Position numbers and translations under genes: made by a program
In this document: positions 45,386-53,757 of the stretch, piece after piece
How the letters are laid out: each line of letters begins with the position of its first letter
Position numbering within the stretch: the stretch's first letter is position 1
Notes under the pieces: generated by a model
The model's input: only the letters and a program-made list of their open reading frames with translations
Told to the model about the DNA's origin: nothing
Databases searched by the model: none
Assembly (NCBI RefSeq): GCF_000018945.1
Contig: NC_011978.1
Location: forward strand, 714,729 to 778,728
Length of the DNA stretch: 64,000 nucleotides
DNA from: Thermotoga neapolitana DSM 4359
GTDB taxonomy: Bacteria; Thermotogota; Thermotogae; Thermotogales; Thermotogaceae
Direction of reading: 5' to 3'

Positions 45386-45412
45386 TAAAAGAGGGGGAGC
45401 ATCCCCCTCTTT
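45386..45412 (-). terminator. Intercistronic terminator between malE and malF
   Basis: On the minus strand AAAGAGGGGGA and TCCCCCTCTTT (stem 45388-45412) enclose a 3-nt loop and run into TTTT. A gene of the same operon follows, so it should work as a partial terminator and as 3' protection for malE mRNA. Confidence 0.8.
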
Positions 45413-45434
45413 ATACTGCTTGTGAGTTGACATC

Positions 45435-46613
45435 TTATTTTTCGATCTGTGCTCTGATCTTCTCGACTGCTTCCTTTAGGGCATCTTCAACGGAAGCCTG
45501 GTCGTTTATTATGATGCTGAGGGCATCTCCCATAGCAGACCAAACAGGTGCCATCTCCGGAACATTTGGCATTGGCACTCCCATGGATGCGCTCTCTGTG
45601 AACGCAACTACGTCGGGATTGTCTTTTACAAGTTCAAGAACGTCTTTTCTTGCAGGAAGTCTAGGATCTGCAAGGTAGAGTTTGTACATGGTGTCTTTCT
45701 TTGCAATGAAGCTCGTGAGAAATTCGATTGCGATCAGTTTGTTCGGGGATTTTGCGTTGATCATGAATCCCTGAACACCGACGAACGGTTTTGCAGGAAC
45801 ACCCGGCTCAAGTTCTGGTATGGGGGCAACTGCGTAGTTGATTCCGGCATCTTTGTAAGCTTTTGTTGCCCATGGACCGTTGATGATCATGGCAGCGAGA
45901 CCTTCTTTGAACATGGAATCCATCGTTCCGTAGTTATCACCCGGTGTGAGAATTCCTTCGTCTATCATCCTCTTTATGAGTCTGGCACCCTTTATAGCTC
46001 CCTCGTTCGCAAGACCGATGTCTGTTACATCCAGACCTTCACCTGTCTGTTTAAACACGTACCCACCGTAACCCAAAATGAACGGAGCGGAGAAGTAGAA
46101 ATTAGCAACATCGTAGATGAAGCCTCTGACCTCTCCTCCGTATTCCTCATCGATCTGCTTTGCAAGTGAGATGAGTTCCTCCATGGTTTTAGGAGGTTCG
46201 GGAACGTAGTCTTTGTTGTAAATGAGTGCAACTGCTTCCATGGCATAGGGAACACCGTAGAGTTTTCCACCGTAGGAGAAGGCATTGAGGGCTGTTTCGT
46301 AGAAGTTTTTCAGATCGGCAAAATTCGGTATGGGTTCTATCAAACCGTTGACGGCGAGTTCTCCAACCCAGTCGTGTGCACCGACGATGATGTCTGCACC
46401 CTGTCCCTGTGGAGCGGCGGTCAGGAACTTGGACTTGATGCTACCGAAATCAACGTACTGAACTTCGACAGGAACCCCGTATTTTGCCTTGAACTCTTCT
46501 CCGAGTTTCTGAAGGATGTCAACTTGCTTTTCGGAGCACCAGATGGTGAGTTTAACCTGCGCTAACATCAAAACGGACACCAGAACCAGCATCAGAACAA
46601 AGAGCCTCTTCAC
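45435..46613 (-). CDS. malE: Maltose/maltodextrin-binding protein, 392 aa
   Basis: A cleavable signal peptide (KRLFVLMLVLVSVLMLAQ) sends it to the periplasm, where it captures maltodextrins for MalFG. The mature part starts KLTIWCSEKQVDILQKLGEEFK, a classical solute-binding (SBP family 1) start, with GVPYAMEAVALIYNKDYVP and MIINGPWATKAYKDAGINYAVAP further on. GTG 46613 is 7 nt from GGAGGT; the upstream GTG at 46622 overlaps that site. No ATPase gene is in the operon; a shared MalK elsewhere is expected. Confidence 0.94.
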   Translation of the reverse strand: MKRLFVLMLVLVSVLMLAQVKLTIWCSEKQVDILQKLGEEFKAKYGVPVEVQYVDFGSIKSKFLTAAPQGQGADIIVGAHDWVGELAVNGLIEPIPNFADLKNFYETALNAFSYGGKLYGVPYAMEAVALIYNKDYVPEPPKTMEELISLAKQIDEEYGGEVRGFIYDVANFYFSAPFILGYGGYVFKQTGEGLDVTDIGLANEGAIKGARLIKRMIDEGILTPGDNYGTMDSMFKEGLAAMIINGPWATKAYKDAGINYAVAPIPELEPGVPAKPFVGVQGFMINAKSPNKLIAIEFLTSFIAKKDTMYKLYLADPRLPARKDVLELVKDNPDVVAFTESASMGVPMPNVPEMAPVWSAMGDALSIIINDQASVEDALKEAVEKIRAQIEK

Positions 46614-46679
46614 CGTACGCACCTCCTTTTGTTAATAAAAGTTTCACCATCACGAAATTCATACAACGTTCCACCCAGG

Positions 46680-46708
46680 ATTTTAACACCAATTTTTTAT
46701 TGTGTCAA
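46680..46708 (-). promoter_or_regulatory. malE operon promoter
   Basis: On the minus strand TTGACA (46703-46708) and TAAAAT (46680-46685) are 17 nt apart. A second TTGACA lies 10 nt further upstream. Start would be near 46673, 60 nt before malE. Confidence 0.8.
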
Positions 46709-46862
46709 TTTGTGTCAATCCGTACTTAATAAGGATGAGTCTCTCCGAATACGCAATGTATCATGGTTTTCGATAGAACGGCCAAATTTTTGTTAACCCT
46801 CTTGACACGATGTGAATTCAGAGTTAATATAAACGATCGGAAGTGTGTTAATTTATTGACAC
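46702..46862. promoter_or_regulatory. Four TTGACAC boxes in the malE-amyA divergent region
   Basis: TTGACAC occurs twice on the minus strand (46702-46708 and 46712-46718) and twice on the plus strand (46802-46808 and 46856-46862). Two copies are -35 boxes; the other two are not placed as such. The last is part of AGTGT-N12-ACACT (46842-46863), just after the amyA start site. They could be binding sites for a shared regulator; this is inference. Confidence 0.4.
46802..46830 (+). promoter_or_regulatory. amyA promoter
   Basis: TTGACA (46802-46807) and TAATAT (46825-46830) are 17 nt apart, with an expected start near 46837, about 57 nt before the amyA start codon. Confidence 0.8.
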
Positions 46863-46893
46863 TGTAATGTTTTGCCAAGAAGGAGGAGCTGTT

Positions 46894-48546
46894 GTGAGAA
46901 AATCTCTTCTTATAGTGTGTTTGACGATCTTCGTCTTTATTTCCTCCTGTGTTCAAACGAGTGGCCAGCAATTTCAGTCAACTAGTCTTTTCCCTATTTC
47001 TTCCAACGGTTCTTCTGTTAAATACCCGGTAATTTATGAAATATTCATAAGATCTTTCTACGACAGTGACGGTGACGGCGTAGGAGATTTCAATGGGGTA
47101 ATACAAGAGATTGATTACCTTAAAGAGCTAGGAATAGACGCTGTTTGGTTCATGCCTTTCAACGAATCTGTTTCGTACCATGGTTACGACGTGGTCGATT
47201 ATTACGATGTTGAAGATGATTATGGAACGATGGAAGATTTTGAAAACATGGTTCAAGAACTCCACAAAAACGGTATCAAAGTCATCATGGATCTTGTGAT
47301 CAATCACACCTCCGACCAGCATCCCTGGTTCAGAGACGCTGTAGAGAATACAAGGAATTCACCATACTGGAACTACTACATCATGAGCCTTGAAGACCAC
47401 TCCGGTCAGGATCACTGGCACTGGAAGGTGAATTCCAGGGGTCAGAAAGTCTGGTACTTTGGACTTTTTGGTTACACAATGCCCGACTTGAACCACGACA
47501 ATACTTCTGTGAAAGATGAAGTGAAAAAAATAGTGGATTTTTGGCTATCCAAAGGTGTGGACGGTTTCAGAATAGACGCTGCAAAGCACATATACGGATG
47601 GTCGTGGGATGACGGTGTTGTAGCATCTGCTGAGTATTTTGAGTGGTTCAAAGATTACGTTCTTTCAAAAAAACCCGATGCAATAATCGTGGGTGAGGTA
47701 TTCAGTGGAAACGTATCTGATCTTTCGATTTACCCCATTTCCGTTTTCAACTTCGCCCTCATGTATGGAATACGAAACAACCTCGAGGGAATAGATGGTC
47801 TTCTGGAGAACAACTGGGTTGAAAATTCTTTTCCTTTTCTGGAAAATCACGATCTGAACCGCTTTTTCTCACACGTTCAGGATGTATACAACTTGTTCGA
47901 CGCTTCTGGCTACGAACTCATAAAAAAGCGCGTGGCTTTGTGGTATTTTCTGCTTTTCACGTTGAAGGGATCTCCTGTGATCTACTATGGAGGGGAAATA
48001 GGAACAAGGGGTTTCAAGTGGTACGGTCCCATCTACGATGAACCCCTGAGAGAACCCATGCAGTGGTACGCAGAAGGTAGTGGTGAGGGACAGACTTTCT
48101 GGACCAGGGAAATATACGATGCTCGTGGTGTGACATATGGAAACGCAAATGTCGATGGATGTGTGTACGATGACCCGTTCGATGGATTCTCAGTTGAGGA
48201 ACAGGAGAACGATCCTAAGAGTCTTTTGAACTTCTTCAAGTTCATGCTGGGTTTTCGAAAAGAACATGAATCCATTTTGAATGGAGATCAGAGAATCTTC
48301 AGAGACTGGAAAAATCTGATAGCGTTTTACAGATACTCTTCCAACGAAGAATTACTCGTCGTCGTGAATCCAGATCCGGTCTGGCCAAACAGTTTCAGTT
48401 TCGAAAAAGATATGACCATGATCCTCGAGGTGGACTTCGAGAATTTCACCTGGAGCGAAAAAAACAATTTCTTTTCTTCAGGAGAAAACTTCGAGGTTTC
48501 CCCCATGAAGGGATACATTTTCAAAAGTGAGGAGGTGCGAAAATGA
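46894..48546 (+). CDS. amyA: Secreted alpha-amylase lipoprotein AmyA, 550 aa
   Basis: The N terminus RKSLLIVCLTIFVFISSC is a lipoprotein signal with the lipidated Cys at 19, so the enzyme is anchored to the outer envelope (toga) facing starch. GH13 residues are D228 (DGFRIDAAKH), E268 (VGEVFSG) and D320 (ENHDLNR). Loops with calcium-type DSDGDGVGD are present. The GTG start follows GGAGGAG; upstream in-frame codons are not needed. It is first in the glucan-surface cluster and divergent from malE. Its stop overlaps the next lipoprotein gene by 4 nt. Confidence 0.96.
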   Translation: MRKSLLIVCLTIFVFISSCVQTSGQQFQSTSLFPISSNGSSVKYPVIYEIFIRSFYDSDGDGVGDFNGVIQEIDYLKELGIDAVWFMPFNESVSYHGYDVVDYYDVEDDYGTMEDFENMVQELHKNGIKVIMDLVINHTSDQHPWFRDAVENTRNSPYWNYYIMSLEDHSGQDHWHWKVNSRGQKVWYFGLFGYTMPDLNHDNTSVKDEVKKIVDFWLSKGVDGFRIDAAKHIYGWSWDDGVVASAEYFEWFKDYVLSKKPDAIIVGEVFSGNVSDLSIYPISVFNFALMYGIRNNLEGIDGLLENNWVENSFPFLENHDLNRFFSHVQDVYNLFDASGYELIKKRVALWYFLLFTLKGSPVIYYGGEIGTRGFKWYGPIYDEPLREPMQWYAEGSGEGQTFWTREIYDARGVTYGNANVDGCVYDDPFDGFSVEEQENDPKSLLNFFKFMLGFRKEHESILNGDQRIFRDWKNLIAFYRYSSNEELLVVVNPDPVWPNSFSFEKDMTMILEVDFENFTWSEKNNFFSSGENFEVSPMKGYIFKSEEVRK

Positions 48547-49919
48547 AGAAACTTCTTCTGGTTCTTCTGGTCGTTTCGTTTCTGCTCTACGGATGTCTGA
48601 GAACACCGCCCGTTGTTAAGGAAATGGTTTCTGTGGATGGGAATCTGAGTGACTGGGGAGAAAAAGTAAAGTCCGATCCCACTGACGATTCAAAGTGGGG
48701 AGCAGACAACGAACTCTTGAAGGCAGGGCTTTTGTTCGATGGAGAAAATGTGTACATTTCTGGTGAATATGTTCTTGGTGGTGACGGCAATCAAAACGTA
48801 TTTCTGGCTTTGATCGACCTTGTTGGTGTGAGTGGAGCACAGGAAGTTTCTTACACAGGACTGAACGGGGCAACGAGAGAGTTCAAAAATTCTCAGGGTG
48901 ACATAGACATCATAGTCGAAGTAGCCCAAAATAACAGTTACAAAGTCTGGAGAGTAGCGCAAGACGGCACGCTGACAGAGATAACAGATCAGGTGAGTGC
49001 GCAGTTTGGAACAGGTTCTACAATAGTTGAGCTTTCAATACCTATCACTGAACAGGTCGATCAGGTAAAGGCTGTCTTTGCCATCAGCGGTGGAACAGGC
49101 GGAGGAAAACAGTGGATTGGAGACTTCTATCCCAACCAGCCTGATCACGACGCAACATCGGATGGGGGGCTTACACAGCCAGCATCCGTTGTGAACTTTG
49201 TTGTGTGTGACAGCCAAGGTAATGTGACAGAAGAGATAAATCAGACAGAACCTACTCCAAGTGAAGAACAGCCCGCTCCACAACCCACAGCTACGATAAC
49301 CGTAGATGGAGATTTGAGTGATCTTGGAACTCCCGTTGCAACAAGCACAAATCCTGGTGGAGGAAATGGAGCAGATCTGTACTAGCTCTATGTGACATAC
49401 GATGCAACGTATCTTTACATAGGGTTCGATACTAAAAACACAGCAATCGATTCTGAGAACACTGGATCCTGGGATGTTGCATACGGAATAGGAATCGATA
49501 CAAAACCTGGTGGTTATTACACTGGAGACAGCGATGCGTGGGGAAGAAAGATAAACTTCGACGCTGGATACGCTGTGGACTACGAGATCTATTTCTGGTG
49601 GATTGGAGGATCTGGCCTGGATAGCGACAATTTCTGCATATGGACTGGATCGGGCTGGGATTACAAATCAATAAGTGATGTTTCCGGAACGTTTGCCCAC
49701 ACAGGGGACACAACAGACGGTCTTCAGACGATGGAGATAGCGATTCCATGGAGTGCCATAGGTGGAAAACAGGATGTGGCTTTGATCGTCTGGGTAACAG
49801 GCGGATATGGTTCTTCAGCTGTAGACAGCATTCCTGATGATAGTACTATTGGTGATAACAGCAATGAATGGGGTGATTCTGATACATTCACAAACTTGTA
49901 CTTTCTCAATGTAAACTGA
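48543..49919 (+). pseudogene. Two-domain carbohydrate-binding-like lipoprotein, interrupted by an in-frame TAG
   Basis: The frame encodes a lipoprotein signal (LVVSFLLYGC) and two similar beta-rich domains, each starting with VDGNLSDWG (about 31) or VDGDLSDLG (about 258). They resemble the C-terminal CBM9/DOMON-like domain of glucodextranase-type amylases. Codon 281 is TAG (49383-49385), and reading continues in the same frame for 178 codons (LYVTYDATYLYIGFDT...) to TGA at 49919. Restoring that codon would give a 458-residue protein; GAG to TAG is the simplest change. As it stands the first domain would be made alone. A linker rich in Pro, Glu and Thr (about 235-255) joins the domains. It may be a recent nonsense mutation, readthrough or a sequence error. 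Lies between amyA and another lipoprotein gene. Confidence 0.8.
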
Positions 49920-49932
49920 GGGGGTGAAGATC

Positions 49933-50586
49933 TTGAAGAAGTTGATTCCTGCTTTTTTGCTGATTGTGTTTCTTTCTGGATGTATGACTTTGCTCAACAT
50001 AAAGCTTCTAGATGGGGTTTATGTCGTTGGTGACTTTTCAAACGGAGTACCGAGTCCAGAGTACAAAATGACGCTTCAGGGTGGTTTTTACACCCTGGAG
50101 CTTCCCTCCTCCGTTTTGAACTTTGAAAATGACATCGCGTGGTATCAGGTCGTGGTCGTCGAAAATGGAGAGGTGGTGAAGACCTCTTCTGGGATTCCGC
50201 TGTGGAAACAACTCGTAGGAGAGAGCGTTACAGTGTACGCAACACCGAACCTGATGGAAAACAACACGGCAAAAGGAGTGGGAGACTCAGAAAAAGAAAC
50301 ACCTCCCTGGTACTGTGCTGGAGATTTCAACAACTGGGCACCTGAAGAGATGACCCTTCAAGATGGAAAGTTCATACTGAACACGGGATACACCATTTCT
50401 TCCGGTGAAACGGTGAAATACAAAATCGCAAGAAGCGAGGGCTGGAAACCATACGAAGAACAGTTCGACGGGACAAGTTACAACGCTGGATACGGTATGG
50501 ACGCAACCTTCACCGCCGACAAAGATGGAACGCTCGTCATAGAGTACGATCCACGAACAAGCACGCTTCAAGCACGTGTGGAGTGA
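49933..50586 (+). CDS. CBM48/CBM20-like lipoprotein, 217 aa
   Basis: The signal ends in FLSGC (lipidation Cys near 17). The first half (about 20-110) has VYVVGDFSNGVPS, and the second half (about 118-217) has WYCAGDFNNWAPEEMTL. Both patterns recall starch-binding E-set domains of SusE/SusF and AMPK-type glycogen-binding modules. No catalytic residues are visible, so the role is glucan capture at the surface. TTG 49933 is 9 nt from GAGGGGG; a GTG at 49924 overlaps that site. It is in the operon between the split lipoprotein and an outer-membrane protein gene. Confidence 0.78.
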   Translation: MKKLIPAFLLIVFLSGCMTLLNIKLLDGVYVVGDFSNGVPSPEYKMTLQGGFYTLELPSSVLNFENDIAWYQVVVVENGEVVKTSSGIPLWKQLVGESVTVYATPNLMENNTAKGVGDSEKETPPWYCAGDFNNWAPEEMTLQDGKFILNTGYTISSGETVKYKIARSEGWKPYEEQFDGTSYNAGYGMDATFTADKDGTLVIEYDPRTSTLQARVE

Positions 50587-50596
50587 GGTGAGAAAG

Positions 50597-51742
50597 ATGA
50601 AAAAATTCTGGATACTCATCTTCAGCGTGTTGATTTTGAGTTATGCGTTCTCCTTCTCCCCGTCAGGATCCATGAAGGTTGGCTATTCCTACGATCTGGA
50701 AAATCAGACCGGGTCGAACTACACAGAACTCTATCTTTCGGGGAACAACCTCTCCGGCGAGTTCACAACGAAAGATCTGAAACTCGACTCCGGATACATA
50801 AACCTCGATACAGACTTGATAGACTTCAAGGCGTATTACAACAGGTTGTTTGGTTCTACAGGAGACTGGATGGGAATATACACCTTTGACGACGATGGAG
50901 AGCAGAGAAACGGTGTTGAGGTCACATCCTTTGGATTCAGGGGCGTGATCGCAGGCGATGTTCAGTACCTTCAGTACCGTGGCAATCTTTCTGATATTTC
51001 TTTCAGCATGATGGCAGGAAAACATTCCTCGGTCAACGACATTTACTTTGATTTCAACTGGGAGCCCAACCTGAGATACTTTGGAGAAGTCGGCGTGAGT
51101 TACGAGGAAAAAGTGGGCGCAGAGAATTTCTTCTACATGATGGGAATCTCCTCCGTTGACTGGAAACACGGTGTGAAGATAACTGGTGTTGGATCCGAAA
51201 CGCGTCTGGATTACTGTGACTTCGTGAACGACAACAGCCTGAAAGGGGAGATACTCGCAAACCTCTGGACAACGCTGGGAGATTTCAAACTCTGGATGGA
51301 TTACAGGTTCAAGTCAAAAACCCCAAAGTACGGTTTTGAATACTCAATAAACGACTTCTGGTTCAAGGCCTGGAAAGAAGGAACGAAGTTTGACTCCGAT
51401 ATCCTCAACTGGGACGATTTTGGAATGGAAGTAGGAAAGAACTTCACTTTCATAGGCTTCAATGGAAAGGTCTCTTACAAGTTTGGAAAGCCTGCTCACG
51501 ATTCCACAACGGCCCTGGGAGAAGTTTTCTATGCAGAACTTTCCAGATCCTTTGGGAACATCAACTTCTTCGCCAAATGGCAGTACTTGAACACACTCTA
51601 CACAAAGGATTACACAGCCTATTACGAGTTGAAGGTATCCCAGGGAAGTTCTGAGTTCAAAATCGCCCTCGGTGATGGAGATTTCTCAAGCAAAACGACG
51701 TTTCAGAAAAAGGTTACCCTTGAATTTTCAACATGGTGGTAA
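50597..51742 (+). CDS. Outer-membrane (toga) beta-barrel protein, 381 aa
   Basis: A signal peptide (about 1-20, FWILIFSVLILSYAFS) precedes a chain of alternating polar and aromatic residues with many Tyr/Trp/Phe-rich strands, such as LKLDSGYINLDTDLIDFKAYYN. It ends in VTLEFSTWW, an aromatic C-terminal strand typical of barrel proteins. It is probably a porin or surface protein. No named family was recognised. Position between glucan-binding and CBM48-barrel genes suggests passage or anchoring of maltodextrins. ATG at 50597 follows GAGGTGAGAAAG. Confidence 0.75.
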   Translation: MKKFWILIFSVLILSYAFSFSPSGSMKVGYSYDLENQTGSNYTELYLSGNNLSGEFTTKDLKLDSGYINLDTDLIDFKAYYNRLFGSTGDWMGIYTFDDDGEQRNGVEVTSFGFRGVIAGDVQYLQYRGNLSDISFSMMAGKHSSVNDIYFDFNWEPNLRYFGEVGVSYEEKVGAENFFYMMGISSVDWKHGVKITGVGSETRLDYCDFVNDNSLKGEILANLWTTLGDFKLWMDYRFKSKTPKYGFEYSINDFWFKAWKEGTKFDSDILNWDDFGMEVGKNFTFIGFNGKVSYKFGKPAHDSTTALGEVFYAELSRSFGNINFFAKWQYLNTLYTKDYTAYYELKVSQGSSEFKIALGDGDFSSKTTFQKKVTLEFSTWW

Positions 51743-51757
51743 GGAGGTGCTTGGGGC

Positions 51758-53740
51758 ATGAAAAAGATCCTGCTTTTTGCTGCTTTGATAATGAGTATCT
51801 TTGCGTTCTCTGATGTCTTCGTCGAAAACGGCAAGGTGGTTTTCACCTTCCAGTGGGAAGGTGCAAAAGTGGTTTATCTTGCCGGAAATTTCAACAACTG
51901 GAGTCCAACGGCTCTTCCGATGAAAGAAGTTGAACCTGGACTCTGGAGAGCAGAACTCGAACTTGAACCTGGAACGTACCAGTACAAGTACGTGATAGAT
52001 GGAACCACTTGGAAAGAGGATCCGAACGCTCCCGGATACGTGGACGACGGATTCGGGGGCTACAATGGAATATTCACACTTGTGGAAAAGGACGGAGAGC
52101 TCTTCATAGTTGCTTCTCAGAAGAAGGGAGAGGAAAAGAAATACGAACCCAATCCGGAAAGGGAAGACACTATCTTCGTTGAAGATGGCGTTGTGGTAAT
52201 CAGGTACTACAACCCCGATGCGGAGTTTGTAACCATAGCCGGAAACTTCAACAACTGGAACGCAGAGGAGATAGAAATGTATCCAGTAGAGGACAGCTGG
52301 TGGGAAGGAGTACTGGAACTCGAACCTGGTATCTACGAATACAAGTTTGTCGTCAACGGAGAAGAGTGGGTCACAGATCCGAACGCGTTTGCGTTCGTTG
52401 ACGATGGATTCGGTGGAAAGAACGGAGTTTTCGAAGTCTACGAAGAGAACGGAGAGTTGAAGGTGAAATCTCCTGTTGAAGAGGAAGAAAGCGTCGCTGA
52501 AGAAAAAGAACCTGTCGTTCAGGAAAAAACGCTCGAAGAAGGCCTCAGTGTGGAAGATGGATACGTTGTCTTTGTCGTGAAGAAACCGGAAGCCTCCGAA
52601 GCCTACGTTGCCGGAAACTTCAACAACTGGAGCACAACTGCAAATCCAATGGAAAGAAAAGGAGACCTGTGGGTGGCAAAAATTCAACTGAGCCCGGGAA
52701 CCTACCAGTACAAGTACGTGTTCACAATAGCAGGAAGCCAGGTCTGGCAGGAGGATCCTTATGCTCCTTCCTATGTGCCCGATGGTTTTGGAGGGAAAAA
52801 TGGTGCCTTCAGGCTCGTGGAGAAAGATGGAGAACTGGTGATAGAACCCCTTGAGGAGAAAGCAGGCGGTGAAACACCGTTCTTTGGAAAGTACTCCATC
52901 GATCTTACCTACCAGTATGCAACAGATACCTTTTTGAAGCCCCTTGAAAGTTCCCACGAACTCGTACTCGGTGTGGAAACCGATTTTCTGAAAGCAACTC
53001 TTGGTTTTAACCCTGGCGGATCTTTGCTTGAAAGCGCAAAAGTAGATGTAACAAGCGACAGTTTCAGGGTTTTTGGTCATTACAACACACCCATTCTGGG
53101 AGAGGAAACACCTTACGAAGACTGGCTCCAGAAAACTGGTTTTGGTCTTGGTTTTTCCGTTCTCTCGTACGAGATCATGGCAGATGTTGGGTTCGACATC
53201 GATGCCACAAAGGAAAGATTTCTCCTTGGTGTCTCGGGAGAAAACTTCGGTGCGTATTTTGGTATCAACTACCTTCTTGGAATGGAAAAGGTGAATCTTT
53301 TGGGCTTCTTCTCCTTTGATCTTCTCGGTGCCACGACAACCATCTGGGCAGGAACGATTTTCGACAATCCGGTTCTCTACTTCGTGAATCTCTCAATCGA
53401 TGCCGATGTCTACGATCTGAAATACCTCTATTACGAGAAAACTTCTGCTGATGACAAAGGCCTTTTGAAGGCCAGTCTGGATGTCTTCAATCTGGAACTC
53501 TACGGAGACTACAACATGAACAACAACACCTACACCTTGAGTGCTGGGTACGTGTTCGATGATACGTACGTTCTTGGGCTTTCCTACAGATACGGCGATT
53601 ACAACAACTTCGAAATCGACCCTGACAGAATTTCCGTCTTTGGAGAACTCAGAAACGACACGGCAAAGGCAAGGCTCAGCGTTACATACGATGCTTACAA
53701 GAACATCTTCGTGGAATTTTACGGTGAGGTCAACTTCTGA
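51758..53740 (+). CDS. Triple CBM48-like modules fused to an outer-membrane barrel, 660 aa
   Basis: After a signal peptide (about 1-18) come three CBM48/AMPK-like glycogen-binding modules: about 18-117 (YLAGNFNNWSP), 137-235 (TIAGNFNNWNAE) and 262-372 (YVAGNFNNWSTT). Each has the family's GNFNNW and PGTYQYKYV or PGIYEYKFV parts and ends with DDGFGG or PDGFGG. A Glu-rich linker (about 236-260) joins modules 2 and 3. The last 280 residues (about 380-660) are Tyr/Phe-rich beta strands ending in VEFYGEVNF, an OMP-type C terminus. The fusion suggests a surface barrel that displays glucan-binding domains. No homologue with this architecture comes to mind. It lies 17 nt before pulA. Confidence 0.82.
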   Translation: MKKILLFAALIMSIFAFSDVFVENGKVVFTFQWEGAKVVYLAGNFNNWSPTALPMKEVEPGLWRAELELEPGTYQYKYVIDGTTWKEDPNAPGYVDDGFGGYNGIFTLVEKDGELFIVASQKKGEEKKYEPNPEREDTIFVEDGVVVIRYYNPDAEFVTIAGNFNNWNAEEIEMYPVEDSWWEGVLELEPGIYEYKFVVNGEEWVTDPNAFAFVDDGFGGKNGVFEVYEENGELKVKSPVEEEESVAEEKEPVVQEKTLEEGLSVEDGYVVFVVKKPEASEAYVAGNFNNWSTTANPMERKGDLWVAKIQLSPGTYQYKYVFTIAGSQVWQEDPYAPSYVPDGFGGKNGAFRLVEKDGELVIEPLEEKAGGETPFFGKYSIDLTYQYATDTFLKPLESSHELVLGVETDFLKATLGFNPGGSLLESAKVDVTSDSFRVFGHYNTPILGEETPYEDWLQKTGFGLGFSVLSYEIMADVGFDIDATKERFLLGVSGENFGAYFGINYLLGMEKVNLLGFFSFDLLGATTTIWAGTIFDNPVLYFVNLSIDADVYDLKYLYYEKTSADDKGLLKASLDVFNLELYGDYNMNNNTYTLSAGYVFDDTYVLGLSYRYGDYNNFEIDPDRISVFGELRNDTAKARLSVTYDAYKNIFVEFYGEVNF

Positions 53741-53757
53741 AGGTGAGGTGATCTTTC

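Noticed and set aside
51728-53080. 450-codon minus-strand frame opposite the CBM48-barrel gene
   Set aside because: Antisense shadow, no start context, Phe/Cys-rich sequence without domain pattern.
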